Shown piece by piece: positions 1 through 8,224 of a stretch of DNA of 64,000 nt; position 1 is the stretch's first letter, and every line of letters begins with the position of its first letter. The translations under genes were made by a program, and so were the position numbers. The notes beneath the pieces were generated by a model that searched no databases, was not told the DNA's origin, and saw only the letters and a list, made by a program, of their open reading frames with translations. This DNA comes from Corynebacterium uropygiale (GTDB lineage: Bacteria; Actinomycetota; Actinomycetes; Mycobacteriales; Mycobacteriaceae): NCBI RefSeq assembly GCF_021568315.1, contig NZ_JAKGSI010000001.1, positions 186,001-250,000 of the forward strand, read 5' to 3'.

Positions 1-1382
1 AGCGCGACGGGTGCCTCGTGGACGTGAGACATGTCCCGGGGGCCGTCGACAAATGCGCCGAAGACGAGCCGTGCGGAATACGTGAAGGTGAAGACCGCGC
101 CGACCGTCGCCGCGATGAGCAGCATGATGACCGCCGTGTTGCCCAGGGGCGCATCCATGAAGGCGGTGATCATGCCCTCCTTGGAGACGAAGCCCATGAG
201 CGGCGGGATCGCGGCCATCGACGCCGCGCCCACGCACACCGAGACGAAGGTGCACGGCATGCGGCGGATCAGCGGGCCCAGGCGGCGGACGTCGCGGGAG
301 CCGGCCTCATGGTCAATGACGCCGATGAGCATGAAGAGCGAGGACTTAAACAGCGCGTGCGCCAGCGTGTGCACCACTGCCGCGGCCAGCGCGAAGGGGG
401 TGCCGACGCCGATCGTCGCGACAATCCAGCCGAGGTGAGACACCGTGGAATAGGCGGTGAGCTTCTTGAGGTCCGTCTTCTGGATGGCGAAGTAGGAGCT
501 CATGAGGGCCGTCGCCATACCGACGACGATGAGCAGCCAATTCCAGGCCGCGACCCCGTGGAACACCGTGGAGAATCGGAGCAGGACGTAAATACCCGCC
601 TTCACCACCGCCGCGGCGTGGAGGAAGGCGGAGACCGGGGTGGCTGCCGCCATGGCCTCGGGGAGCCAGAAGTGGAAGGGCAGCTGGGCGGACTTGGTGA
701 AGGCGGAGATCGCCAGCAGGACGGCGAGGACCGCCGTGAGCCCGGGCTTCTCGTGCCAGAAGTCGGCGCCGAGGATGACCTGCAGGTTCGTCGAGCCCGC
801 CTCGACGGCCATGATGCCCAGCGAGGCGAGCAGGGTGAGGCCGCCAAAGAAGGTGAGAATGAGGGTCCGTTGGGAGCCGGCCTCGCCGCCGGATCCCGAG
901 CGCGCAATAAGAAGGAAGGAGGCGATAGACACCAACTCCCACGCGATGAAGAGCAGCACCACGTCATTGGCGAGAACCAGCAGGAGAATCGACAGCGTGA
1001 ACGCCGTCATGATGAGGTAGAAGCTGGTGTTTCCCTGACGGGCGGGCAAGTAGGAGGCGGAGTAGATAAACACCACCGCGCCTATGCCCAGGGCGAGCAC
1101 TGCGAAGAACAGACTGAGGGCATCGCCACGGAGCGCGAAGGACACGTCGATACCTGGTGCCAAGAAATCGTGAACCCACACCCAGTCAAAAGACAAGGGG
1201 GTGTGGGTGAAATCCCTGGCAATCAGCACCGCCCCGACGACGAAGAACGCCGCCAGGGGCCACCCAGCACGACGGTCAAAAATCTTGACCGCCGGGGTAG
1301 CAAGCACCACCGCCGCCGCAGCGAGGGCGATCACAATGAGAAGGGTCACGGGTGAATCACTCTCGATGGCTGGGGTAGACAT
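1..1382 (-). CDS. mrpA: Mrp-type Na+/H+ antiporter subunit A, N-terminal part (cut by window start)
   Basis: Leftward gene that runs off the window start. About 460 codons are visible from the ATG at 1382. The product is very hydrophobic and has the proton-pumping fold shared by MrpA/MnhA and NuoL. It carries the typical stretch KSAQLPFHFWLPEAMAA followed by TPVSAFLHAAAVVKAG, with conserved Lys and His residues of the ion channel. A later stretch, VVHTLAHALFKSSLFMLIG, fits the same family. It would act in the membrane as the large subunit of a multi-subunit monovalent cation/proton antiporter, helping with pH and sodium homeostasis. NuoL is the alternative, but the N-terminus and the single-gene neighbourhood fit MrpA better. 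A GTG at 1349 is another possible start. Confidence 0.85.
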   Translation of the reverse strand, partial: MSTPAIESDSPVTLLIVIALAAAAVVLATPAVKIFDRRAGWPLAAFFVVGAVLIARDFTHTPLSFDWVWVHDFLAPGIDVSFALRGDALSLFFAVLALGIGAVVFIYSASYLPARQGNTSFYLIMTAFTLSILLLVLANDVVLLFIAWELVSIASFLLIARSGSGGEAGSQRTLILTFFGGLTLLASLGIMAVEAGSTNLQVILGADFWHEKPGLTAVLAVLLAISAFTKSAQLPFHFWLPEAMAAATPVSAFLHAAAVVKAGIYVLLRFSTVFHGVAAWNWLLIVVGMATALMSSYFAIQKTDLKKLTAYSTVSHLGWIVATIGVGTPFALAAAVVHTLAHALFKSSLFMLIGVIDHEAGSRDVRRLGPLIRRMPCTFVSVCVGAASMAAIPPLMGFVSKEGMITAFMDAPLGNTAVIMLLIAATVGAVFTFTYSARLVFGAFVDGPRDMSHVHEAPVA

Positions 1383-1494
1383 TGCTCTAAACGACGTGGT
1401 CAATAGTACCAGTGGGCCCTCCCGCCGCCTCCCGCGCAGGATTCCCCGGGGTGCCTCCGAGCGCCGCTTCGAGGGACGCGGTAAGTTTCTCGAC

Positions 1495-2973
1495 ATGAAG
1501 AGTGCGCGAACCCGAATCCTCCCTTATCTCCTGGCGCTAGCGCTCGTGATCCCGCTTGCCGTGGGCGCCGTGCTGGGGCTCAGCCCCGCCACCACGTGGA
1601 GCGAGGGAGGCGCCCCCGTCGACGATGCCAGCCCCACCATGTCCGGCATCGACCCGCGGGCGCTCGTCGGGGCGCGGCAGGCGGCCGGCGCCGCCAACAC
1701 CCAGGCCGGCCTCCTCAAGAAGGGCACCGACCAGCTCAAAGAGGGAACCCAGCAGTTCCGCGACAAGTCGGGTGAGCTCACCGACGGCATGAACCGCGCC
1801 ACCGACGCCAGCCAGCAGCTCTCCCAGGGGCTCGTCCAGATCCAGGCCGGCACCGGGCAGCTCGGGCAGGGCGCCACGGAGCTCGCCGACGGCATCGACC
1901 AGGTCGTCCAGGAGATGGCCGGCCTCGAAGCGGTCCGCGGCCAGATGCTCACCGCCGTAGACCAAGCCGACGGCGAACTCAAAGACAGCCTCGACCCGCG
2001 CGCCCGGGGCATGCGCGAGCAGCTCCAGGGCTTCCGCGATCAGATTGCGAACTTCCAGCTCGACGAGGCCATCAAGGAGCAAATCAACCGCGCGCACACG
2101 GGCTCCCGGGAACTCGCCAACCAGCTGGCCACGCCCGGCTACGCCTACCATGACGGCATCTACCAGGCCACCCAGGGCGCCCAGCAGCTGGCCGCTGGCA
2201 TGACGGAGCTCCAGGGCGGCGTCGGCCAGGCCGTTGACGGCGTCAACCAACTCGACGACGGCGCCGGCAAGATCCAGAACCTCGCCGCCCAGAACCAGAG
2301 CCGGGTCCAGGCCGTCCAGCGCGCCCTCCCGACGAGCCCGAGCATCGCCGCCGAGGAAGCCGCCGCCTCCGGCGAGAACCCCAGCCCCATGCTCAACCCC
2401 ATCCACGCCCTGCTCATCGGGGTGCTCATGGCTGTCGGCGGGGCGGCGATCGCCTTCATCGCCGGCCGCGAGGACAGCCGCCGCCAGCGCCTCCTCGGCG
2501 CGATCGGCGGGGGAGCGGTCCTCACCATCCTCGGCGTTCTCCTCGCCGGGATCCTGGGCGGGAACCTCGGGGCTGGGCAGCTGCTGCTCGCCGCCGTGGG
2601 CTGCGCCCTGGGCGTCGCGGTCTCCATATTGATGACGACGCTCGCCTGGCGCCTCGGCGGCCGGCTGATCGCCATGATCGTGGCGGCGGTGGTGCTCATC
2701 GTGGAGGTCGGCGTGGTCGGCCACGTGTGGAGCAGCTCCATCCATGAGGATGCGCACGGTGTCTGGTCGGTGATCGCCAGCCTCCTGCCGCTGAACTACA
2801 CCACCATGGCCGTCTCCACCGCGGGGAACAGCGGCAGCGCTAACGCACTCGTTCTCTCCCTCGGGCTGCTGCTGGCCCTGGCGATCATCGCGGGAATCGG
2901 GGTTCTGGCGGCGCGCCGGGATGCGGATTCTTCCTCGGCTCCCTCCGCCCCGCGGCACGGGATGGCGGATTAA
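1495..2973 (+). CDS. Membrane-anchored coiled-coil protein with X-L-X-X-G heptads (YhgE/Pip-like)
   Basis: Protein of 492 residues. It has an N-terminal hydrophobic segment (about 8-30), then an extracytoplasmic region (about 60-300) rich in heptad-like units such as KEGTQQF, LSQGLVQIQAG and LADGIDQV, and finally five or six membrane segments (about 310-475). This layout, one anchor, long outside coiled coil, then a membrane bundle resembling an ABC-2 permease, is that of the YhgE/Pip family, some members of which are phage receptors or secretion-associated. The ATG at 1495 was chosen because the hydrophobic anchor follows at once. The longer open frame upstream overlaps the divergent promoter region of mrpA. 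The substrate or partner cannot be told from the sequence. Confidence 0.75.
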   Translation: MKSARTRILPYLLALALVIPLAVGAVLGLSPATTWSEGGAPVDDASPTMSGIDPRALVGARQAAGAANTQAGLLKKGTDQLKEGTQQFRDKSGELTDGMNRATDASQQLSQGLVQIQAGTGQLGQGATELADGIDQVVQEMAGLEAVRGQMLTAVDQADGELKDSLDPRARGMREQLQGFRDQIANFQLDEAIKEQINRAHTGSRELANQLATPGYAYHDGIYQATQGAQQLAAGMTELQGGVGQAVDGVNQLDDGAGKIQNLAAQNQSRVQAVQRALPTSPSIAAEEAAASGENPSPMLNPIHALLIGVLMAVGGAAIAFIAGREDSRRQRLLGAIGGGAVLTILGVLLAGILGGNLGAGQLLLAAVGCALGVAVSILMTTLAWRLGGRLIAMIVAAVVLIVEVGVVGHVWSSSIHEDAHGVWSVIASLLPLNYTTMAVSTAGNSGSANALVLSLGLLLALAIIAGIGVLAARRDADSSSAPSAPRHGMAD

Positions 2974-3038
2974 AAGGGGGATGCTGTAGCCGGCGCGCCC
3001 GGGGGAGCCCTGACGGGGCGGGCGGCGCGGGCATAAGC

Positions 3039-3072
3039 AAAGGGCCGATAACCCAGTGGTTATCGGCCCTTC
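3039..3072. terminator. Bidirectional hairpin terminator
   Basis: Near-perfect inverted repeat: AAGGGCCGATAACC (3040-3053) pairs with GGTTATCGGCCCTT (3058-3071) around a 4-nt loop. It lies between the end of the rightward coiled-coil gene and the 3' end of the leftward tRNA-Pro, so it can serve both. Confidence 0.8.
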
Positions 3073-3075
3073 ATC

Positions 3076-3152
3076 TGGTCGGGATAACAGGATTTGAACC
3101 TGCGACCTCCTCGTCCCGAACGAGGCGCGCTACCAAGCTGCGCCATATCCCG
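3076..3152 (-). tRNA. tRNA-Pro (CGG)
   Basis: Leftward tRNA gene of 77 nt with an encoded CCA end. The acceptor stem starts CGGGATA. The anticodon stem CCTCG/CGAGG encloses the loop TTCGGGA, giving anticodon CGG (proline). The T-loop TTCAAAT and D-arm GCGCAGCTTGGTAGCGC are intact. Confidence 0.95.
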
Positions 3153-3204
3153 TGGCACTCGCACAACCATAGTCGATGCGCGAGCATTTGCGCAAAACAG
3201 CAGG

Positions 3205-4203
3205 TCAGTGCCGGTTCGGATGCTTCTCCTCATAGGCGGGATCATCGGTGATCCGCAGGAGCGTGGCGGAGGGCCGGCAGAACACCCGGAAGGGCACATA
3301 GCGCGAGGTACCCAACCCGTTGGTCACGTGAAGGAGCATGGACTTCCAGCGGTGGAGCCCGCGCGCCCGCTCCCGATCAATCCCGCAATTGGTGACAATC
3401 GCCCGGCCCCCCGGCAGGCAGAGCTGGCCGCCGTGCGTGTGGCCGCAGAAGCAGAGCTGGTAGCCGTCGGCCTCAAAGCGGTCAAGGACGCGCGGCTCCG
3501 GGGCGTGGACGAGCGCAATCGCGAGGTCGGCGCGCTCGTTGGGCGGCCCGGCGATCGTCGAGTAGTCATCGAGGTCATGGTGAGGGTCGTCGACGCCCGC
3601 CGCCGCGATCTTCACCCGTCCCACCCGGATGTCGCGGCGCGCGTGGGTGGCGTCGAGCCAACCATGCTCCTGGAAGGCAGCCTTCATCCCCTCCCAGGGC
3701 AGGAGGTTGTCGCCCACCGGGCGCTTCTTCCCCAGCAGGTAGAGGAAGGGGTTGACGGGGCGCGGCCCGTAATAGTCATTGGAGCCGAAGACGAAGAGCC
3801 CCGGCACGTCGAGGAGCCCGCCGAGCGCGCGCAGCACGTGGGGGACGCCCTTCTCGTGGGAGAGATTGTCCCCGGTGTTGATGACGAGGTCCGGCCGCAG
3901 ATCAACGAGCCCAGACACCCACTCCTCCTTATCCTCCTGGCCGGGGATCATGTGGAGGTCGCTGAGGTGCAGGATGCGGAACTCCTCAGGCTTGCCGAGG
4001 GTATTCGTCCCCAGGGTCCCTGGCTTGAGGAGGGGGAGGGTGTACTCGTGAAGCTCGAAGTGGTGCAGCTCCCGGTTCGCGAGGAGGGCCGTCGTCACCC
4101 CCGCCAGCGTGCCGGCCCCGGCGAGCGCCGCGGCGGCGCGCAGGACGCGTCGAGTGCGGGTGGTGGCGGGTGCTGTCCTTGTCTTCCTCTTCGTCCGTGT
4201 CAC
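3205..4203 (-). CDS. Membrane-anchored metallophosphoesterase
   Basis: Protein of 332 residues in the calcineurin-like phosphoesterase superfamily (YaeI/YkuE type). Metal-binding motifs in order: LHLSDLH (D-x-H), NTGDN, GSNDYYG (the GNHD motif in variant form), ALVHAPEP and FCGHTHGGQ. A basic N-terminus followed by a short hydrophobic stretch (about residues 17-36) suggests a membrane anchor or twin-arginine-like export (TRTRR). It probably hydrolyses a phosphomonoester or diester at the membrane; the substrate is unknown. The GTG at 4203 was chosen because a TANNNT -10 box (TAGGCT) ends 7 nt upstream, as in other leaderless genes here. The gene is divergent from the YqeY gene. Confidence 0.85.
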   Translation of the reverse strand: MTRTKRKTRTAPATTRTRRVLRAAAALAGAGTLAGVTTALLANRELHHFELHEYTLPLLKPGTLGTNTLGKPEEFRILHLSDLHMIPGQEDKEEWVSGLVDLRPDLVINTGDNLSHEKGVPHVLRALGGLLDVPGLFVFGSNDYYGPRPVNPFLYLLGKKRPVGDNLLPWEGMKAAFQEHGWLDATHARRDIRVGRVKIAAAGVDDPHHDLDDYSTIAGPPNERADLAIALVHAPEPRVLDRFEADGYQLCFCGHTHGGQLCLPGGRAIVTNCGIDRERARGLHRWKSMLLHVTNGLGTSRYVPFRVFCRPSATLLRITDDPAYEEKHPNRH

Positions 4204-4210
4204 CCGATCT

Positions 4211-4216
4211 AGCCTA
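4211..4216 (-). promoter_or_regulatory. -10 box of metallophosphoesterase gene, leaderless
   Basis: Reads TAGGCT on the minus strand (consensus TANNNT) and ends 7 nt before the GTG at 4203. The transcript would therefore begin at or next to the start codon. Inferred from spacing. Confidence 0.5.
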
Positions 4217-4230
4217 GCGGCCAGCCTGCG

Positions 4231-4236
4231 TAAGGT
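4231..4236 (+). promoter_or_regulatory. -10 box of yqeY-like gene, leaderless
   Basis: TAAGGT with 6 nt to the ATG at 4243. It is back to back with the leaderless promoter of the divergent phosphoesterase gene. Confidence 0.5.
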
Positions 4237-4242
4237 GGAAGC

Positions 4243-4698
4243 ATGAGTGAGCTCAAGAATCGTATTCGCCAGGACCTGTCCGCCGCGATGAAGGCCCGCG
4301 ACGACGTGCGCAAGGGGGCCCTGCGCATGCTCGTCTCCGCCATCACCTACGAGGAGCGCAGCGGCTCCCAGCACGAACTGAGTGATGAGGAGATCCTTGG
4401 CATCGTTGCCCGGGAAATCAAGAAGCGCCGCGAGTCCGCGGACATTTATGCCCAAAATGATCGCCCGGATCTTGCGGAGCGGGAGGAGGCGGAGGCGGCC
4501 GTCCTCGCCGAGTATCAGCCCTCCCAGTTCAGCGATGAGGAGCTCTCCGCCTTCGTCGCTGAGGTCGTCCAGGAGGTCGCCGGGGAGAATCCCACGATGA
4601 AGAACATGGGGCCGGTCATGAAGGCCGCCCAGGCCCGGGCCGCCGGGCGCGTCGACGGCAAGCGGCTCTCCACCGCCGTGCGCGCCGCGCTGAGCTAG
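4243..4698 (+). CDS. GatB/YqeY domain protein
   Basis: Protein of 151 residues, the usual length for the YqeY family. It is helical and charged, with the family stretches LRMLVSAITYEE near residue 27 and the end NMGPVMKAAQARAAGRVDGKRLS. The fold is that of the tRNA-binding tail domain of GatB amidotransferases, so a tRNA- or amidotransferase-related role is usually assumed, but free-standing YqeY proteins have no established function. Its stop codon overlaps the stop of the convergent penicillin-binding protein gene by 4 nt (CTAG). Confidence 0.9.
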   Translation: MSELKNRIRQDLSAAMKARDDVRKGALRMLVSAITYEERSGSQHELSDEEILGIVAREIKKRRESADIYAQNDRPDLAEREEAEAAVLAEYQPSQFSDEELSAFVAEVVQEVAGENPTMKNMGPVMKAAQARAAGRVDGKRLSTAVRAALS

Positions 4699-7052
4699 AG
4701 CCCGAAGACCCGGCGGAGGTCCTCCGTCAGCTGGTCAAATTGCTGCTGGACATCATTGGTGTTTCGACGGGGTTCGGGGCGCCGGGGCCGCGTGCCGTCG
4801 GAGATTTCCATGACCACTTCTGAGTCCTTCACCATCGGGCTGCCGTCGGCGGAGACGACGCGCAGGACGGTGCCCTGGGGGCTGCCGTCGCCCGCGACCA
4901 TCCGCGAGCTGACCTTATAGCCGCGGTCGCTGAGGAAGCGGCGGGCGTCCTCCTCCTTGCTGCCGACGGCCGCGTTGACCTCGGTCTGCGCGGTGCCTTG
5001 GTCATAGTCCTCGTTGTGCTTGGGCAGGTGGCCGTCGGTGGCGGCGGGGACGCTCTTGGCGATCTGGAACCACGTGCGGGCAGGCTCCATTCCGCCGTAG
5101 AGGGTGCCGTTCTGGCACTGCTGGACGGGGCCGGTGCACAGCGGGGCGTTGTTCGTGCCGTCGTTGTAGATGTAGGTGGCGGCGGCAAAGCCGGAGTTGT
5201 AGCCGAGGAAGGCGGCGGACTGGTGGGTTTCCGTGGTGCCCGTCTTCGAGGCGATGGGGGTGCTCCACCCGCTGCTGCGCGCGGCGTCCTTGGCGGTGCC
5301 GCTGGTGTAGTCCTTGCTCATCCCGGCGGTGAGGGCGTGGGCTACGTCCTCGCTCACGGCCTGCTCGCACTGGGGGCGGTCAAGCGCCACCTCCTGCCCG
5401 GAGGAGTCGGTGACGGATTCGATGGGGTTGGGCTCGCACCAGTGGCCGTCGGAGGCGAGGGTGGCGGCCACGTTGGAGAGCTCCAGCGGGTTGACGGCCG
5501 TCGGGCCGAGGGTGAAGGAACCCAGGTTGGCCTCCTTCATGTAGTCCGCGATGGACGTGTTCTCATCCCAGGAGCCCTTCTCCGCATAAGAGCGCAGGCC
5601 CAGCTTTACGGCGAGGTCGACGACGTTGGACACGCCCACCTGCTCAATGAGCTTGACAAACGGCGTGTTGGGCGATTGCGCCAGCGTGTCCGTCAGCGAC
5701 ATCTGGGAGCGGTAGACGCCAGCGTTTTCCACGCAGTAGGTGTTGGGCGGGCAATTCGCGGCGCCGCCCTCGCCCAGGCCCGTGGCCTCATAGCGCGTCG
5801 GAACGTCGAGCACGGCGTTGAGCCCCATGCCCTTCTCCAGGGCGGCGGCCGCCGTGAAGAGCTTGAACACGGATCCAGCGCCGTCGCCCACCATCGCGGA
5901 GGCCTGGGGCAGCACGGTCTCGCTGGCCTCCTGGTTGAGGCCGTACCTGCGCGAGGAGGCCATGGCGCGGATCTTGCGGGAGTCATGCCCCGGCTCCACG
6001 ATGTTGGTCACCTCGGCCACGCCCGGCTGGGTGGGGTTGACGTTCTTGGTGAGCGCCTCGTGGGCGGCGTCCTGCATGTGGGGGTCGAGGGTCGTGCGGA
6101 TGGTGTACTCGCCCTTGAGGAGCTGCTCCTTGGGAAGGCCCTTGTGCTCGAGGTAGGTGAGCGCGTAGTCGCAGAAGAAGCCGCGGTCGCCCGCGCTGAT
6201 GCAGCCGTTCGGCGGGGCGGAGTCTTCATTCACGACGCCCAGCTCTTCCTGCTTAAAGCGGTCGGCCTCGAAGGACTGCAGGTAGCCGGCGTCCACCATG
6301 GCGTCGAGAACCGTGTTGCGGCGCTCGAGGACGGCGTCGGGGTTGGTGAAGGGGTCGAAAGCCGAGGAGGATTGCACCATCCCGGCGAGCATTGCGGACT
6401 GGGGCACGCTGAGCTCGGCGGCGGGCTTATTGAAGTAGGTGCGGGCGGCCGCCTCGATCCCGTAGGCGCCGTTGCCGAAGGGGACGAGGTTGAGGTAACG
6501 GGTGACGATCTCATCCTTGGAGAGCATCTTGTCCAGGTCGGAGGCCATGCGCATCTCCCGCAGCTTGCGGGGGATCGAGGTCTCAATGGCCGCGGCCTGC
6601 GCATCCTCATCCTTCGCGGTGACAAGCAGCAGGTAGTTCTTCACGTACTGCTGGTCGAGGGTGGACGCCCCCTGCGCGATCCCCCCGGAGACGAGGTTGG
6701 TGACCATCGCGCGGGCCGTGCCCTGGAGGTCCACGCCCTCGTGTTCGTAGAAGCGCCGATCCTCAATCGCCACGATGGCGTCCTTCGCGTGCTGGGGAAT
6801 CTGATCCGCGGCCACGGGGTAGCGGCGCTGATCGTAGATCCACGCGATGGGGTTGCCCTCCACGTCGGTCATGGTGGTGACGCCGGGGGTGACCCCGTCG
6901 GTCATGTCCGCGAGGTTGGACTCCATCGTGGAGCTGGTCCGCGTGATCGCGACAGCAGAGGCCCCGGCCAGGGGCACGAGCGCCAGGGTGATGACCAGCG
7001 CGCAGGCCAGCGTAGCGAGCAGCAGAGTGCTTAGGGATCGAGCGACAGACAC
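4695..7052 (-). CDS. ponA: Class A penicillin-binding protein (transglycosylase/transpeptidase) with PASTA domain
   Basis: Bifunctional peptidoglycan synthase of 785 residues. It has a signal anchor at about residues 5-35, then a GT51 transglycosylase domain with EDRRFYEHEG near residue 97, whose Glu is catalytic. The penicillin-binding transpeptidase domain has SVFK (Ser about 394), SPN (about 459) and KTG (about 603). A C-terminal PASTA domain follows (about 670-740). It polymerises and cross-links cell-wall glycan outside the membrane. The GTG at 7052 was chosen over GTG 7103 because it directly precedes the anchor and a TAGACT -10 box ends 7 nt upstream. The neighbour is whcA, as I recall for C. 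glutamicum and, with whiB4/ponA2, for M. tuberculosis. Confidence 0.93.
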   Translation of the reverse strand: MSVARSLSTLLLATLACALVITLALVPLAGASAVAITRTSSTMESNLADMTDGVTPGVTTMTDVEGNPIAWIYDQRRYPVAADQIPQHAKDAIVAIEDRRFYEHEGVDLQGTARAMVTNLVSGGIAQGASTLDQQYVKNYLLLVTAKDEDAQAAAIETSIPRKLREMRMASDLDKMLSKDEIVTRYLNLVPFGNGAYGIEAAARTYFNKPAAELSVPQSAMLAGMVQSSSAFDPFTNPDAVLERRNTVLDAMVDAGYLQSFEADRFKQEELGVVNEDSAPPNGCISAGDRGFFCDYALTYLEHKGLPKEQLLKGEYTIRTTLDPHMQDAAHEALTKNVNPTQPGVAEVTNIVEPGHDSRKIRAMASSRRYGLNQEASETVLPQASAMVGDGAGSVFKLFTAAAALEKGMGLNAVLDVPTRYEATGLGEGGAANCPPNTYCVENAGVYRSQMSLTDTLAQSPNTPFVKLIEQVGVSNVVDLAVKLGLRSYAEKGSWDENTSIADYMKEANLGSFTLGPTAVNPLELSNVAATLASDGHWCEPNPIESVTDSSGQEVALDRPQCEQAVSEDVAHALTAGMSKDYTSGTAKDAARSSGWSTPIASKTGTTETHQSAAFLGYNSGFAAATYIYNDGTNNAPLCTGPVQQCQNGTLYGGMEPARTWFQIAKSVPAATDGHLPKHNEDYDQGTAQTEVNAAVGSKEEDARRFLSDRGYKVSSRMVAGDGSPQGTVLRVVSADGSPMVKDSEVVMEISDGTRPRRPEPRRNTNDVQQQFDQLTEDLRRVFGL

Positions 7053-7059
7053 GCTTCGT

Positions 7060-7065
7060 AGTCTA
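7060..7065 (-). promoter_or_regulatory. -10 box of ponA, leaderless
   Basis: TAGACT on the minus strand with 7 nt to the GTG at 7052. It supports that start and a leaderless transcript. Confidence 0.5.
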
Positions 7066-7195
7066 CGTAGCCGCGGCCCGCATGGGAACTCCCCGCCGCC
7101 CACCCCAATATGGCGGGGGACACGGAGGCGGGTTCACTGTGTCCCACATCATTGGTTAGGATGAAGGATCAACTACGACGACGACAGGAGCCCCC

Positions 7196-7537
7196 ATGAC
7201 CTCACCGAGCACCTCCACCGAGAGCTGGGCCATGCACTGGGCGGACTTGGGCCGATGCCGTCACCTGCATCCCGACGCCCTCTTCGTCCAAGGCGCCGCC
7301 CAGAACGATGCCGCCCGCATCTGCGATAGCTGTCCCGTCATCACGGAGTGCTGCGCGGATGCCCTCGATAACCGCATTGAATACGGAGTGTGGGGTGGAC
7401 TCACCGAGCGCCAGCGTCGCGCCGTCCTGCGGCAATACCCCAACGTCCAGTCCTGGTCCCACTACTTCCGGGAGGGTGGAACCATCCCCGGCGTGCCGCG
7501 AGGGGATACCGCCGCCCGGGGCGGCCACGTACAGTAG
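7196..7537 (+). CDS. whcA: WhiB-family iron-sulfur regulator (WhcA/WhiB4 type)
   Basis: Protein of 113 residues with the four cysteines of the WhiB [4Fe-4S] domain spaced C-x21-C-x2-C-x5-C (about residues 22, 44, 47, 53), followed by the GVWGG turn and a basic tail. WhiB proteins sense oxygen, NO or redox state through the cluster and control transcription by binding the principal sigma factor. The position between ponA and the RidA/MBL/glxR block is that of whcA in C. glutamicum and whiB4 in M. tuberculosis, where the protein acts in oxidative-stress control. A good ribosome-binding site, ACAGGAG, precedes the ATG by 6 nt, and a likely -10 box TAGGAT lies at about 7167. No anomalies are seen. 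Confidence 0.92.
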   Translation: MTSPSTSTESWAMHWADLGRCRHLHPDALFVQGAAQNDAARICDSCPVITECCADALDNRIEYGVWGGLTERQRRAVLRQYPNVQSWSHYFREGGTIPGVPRGDTAARGGHVQ

Positions 7538-7542
7538 TCCCC

Positions 7543-7698
7543 ATGAAGAAATGGGAATACTCGACCGTACCGCTCTTAACGCATGCCACGAAGCAGATTC
7601 TTGACACGTGGGGGGAGGACGGCTGGGAGCTCGTCACCGTGACCCCCGGCCCGAACCCGGAGAGCCTCGTGGCCTTCATGAAGCGGGAGGTGGAGTAA
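7543..7698 (+). CDS. Small DUF4177-like protein (Rv3678A type)
   Basis: A 51-residue protein beginning MKKWEYSTVPLLTHATK, with WGEDGWELVTVTPGP in the middle. The pattern of an aromatic start followed by NxxGxxGWELV is typical of DUF4177 proteins, whose function is unknown. The ATG follows the whcA stop by 5 nt, and the stop shares its last base with the next start (TAATG). It is therefore translationally coupled to the RidA-family gene and possibly co-transcribed with whcA. The same small gene sits before the RidA gene in mycobacteria. Confidence 0.85.
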   Translation: MKKWEYSTVPLLTHATKQILDTWGEDGWELVTVTPGPNPESLVAFMKREVE

Positions 7699-8162
7699 TG
7701 ACTGCGAGCACCCCGACCGCCCGCCTCGCTGAGCTGGGCATCACCCTTCCCGAGGTCGCCGCCCCGGTGGCCGCCTACATCCCCGTCACCCAGGTGGGCA
7801 ACCAGGTGTGGACCTCCGGCCAGCTGCCCTTCGTCTCCGGCGAGCTGCCGGCCGTGGGCAAAGTGGGTGCGGACCTTGACACCGATGCCGCCAAGGACCT
7901 CGCCCGCACCGCGGGCATTAACGCCCTGGCTGCCGTCGATTCCCTCGTGGGGCTCGACGCCGTCCGCCGCGTCCTCAAGATCACAGGTTTCGTGGCCAGC
8001 GCGCCCGGTTTCGACGGCCAGCCGGCCGTCATTAACGGCGCCTCCGAGCTCATGGTCGAGGTCTTCGGCGAGGCAGGCGAGCACGTGCGTAGCGCCGTCG
8101 GCGTGGCCGAGCTGCCCCTGAATTCGCCCGTCGAACTGGAGCTCATCGTCGAATTGCGTTAG
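7698..8162 (+). CDS. RidA family protein
   Basis: Protein of 154 residues of the YjgF/YER057c/UK114 (RidA) superfamily, of the longer actinobacterial type. Recognisable parts are WTSGQLPF near residue 36, ALAAVDSLVGLDAVRRVLKI in the centre, and PVELELIVEL at the end. RidA proteins of the archetype deaminate reactive enamine/imine intermediates from PLP enzymes. This longer subgroup lacks a clear version of the archetypal catalytic Arg context (it has VFGEAGEHVRSAVGVAELP, where Arg may serve), so deaminase activity is plausible but not shown. The start overlaps the upstream small gene by one base. Confidence 0.88.
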   Translation: MTASTPTARLAELGITLPEVAAPVAAYIPVTQVGNQVWTSGQLPFVSGELPAVGKVGADLDTDAAKDLARTAGINALAAVDSLVGLDAVRRVLKITGFVASAPGFDGQPAVINGASELMVEVFGEAGEHVRSAVGVAELPLNSPVELELIVELR

Positions 8163-8211
8163 GCGGCCACCCCCGCACGGGGAGGAATCCGTGCCGGCCG
8201 GGTCGGGCGAC

Positions 8212-8217
8212 TAGAGT
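8212..8217 (+). promoter_or_regulatory. -10 box of MBL-fold gene, leaderless
   Basis: TAGAGT with 7 nt to the ATG at 8225. It argues for that start rather than the in-frame GTG at 8216, which overlaps the box. Confidence 0.5.
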
Positions 8218-8224
8218 GGAGCTC

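Noticed and set aside
18..1355. Long rightward open frame of 445 codons opposite mrpA
   Set aside because: Composition is Arg/His/Glu/Gly-rich without family likeness; it is the antisense shadow of the hydrophobic antiporter gene.
4998..7034. 678-codon rightward open frame opposite ponA
   Set aside because: Low-complexity Gly/Val/Leu/Arg composition; the opposite strand has all penicillin-binding motifs. Shadow of a high-GC gene.
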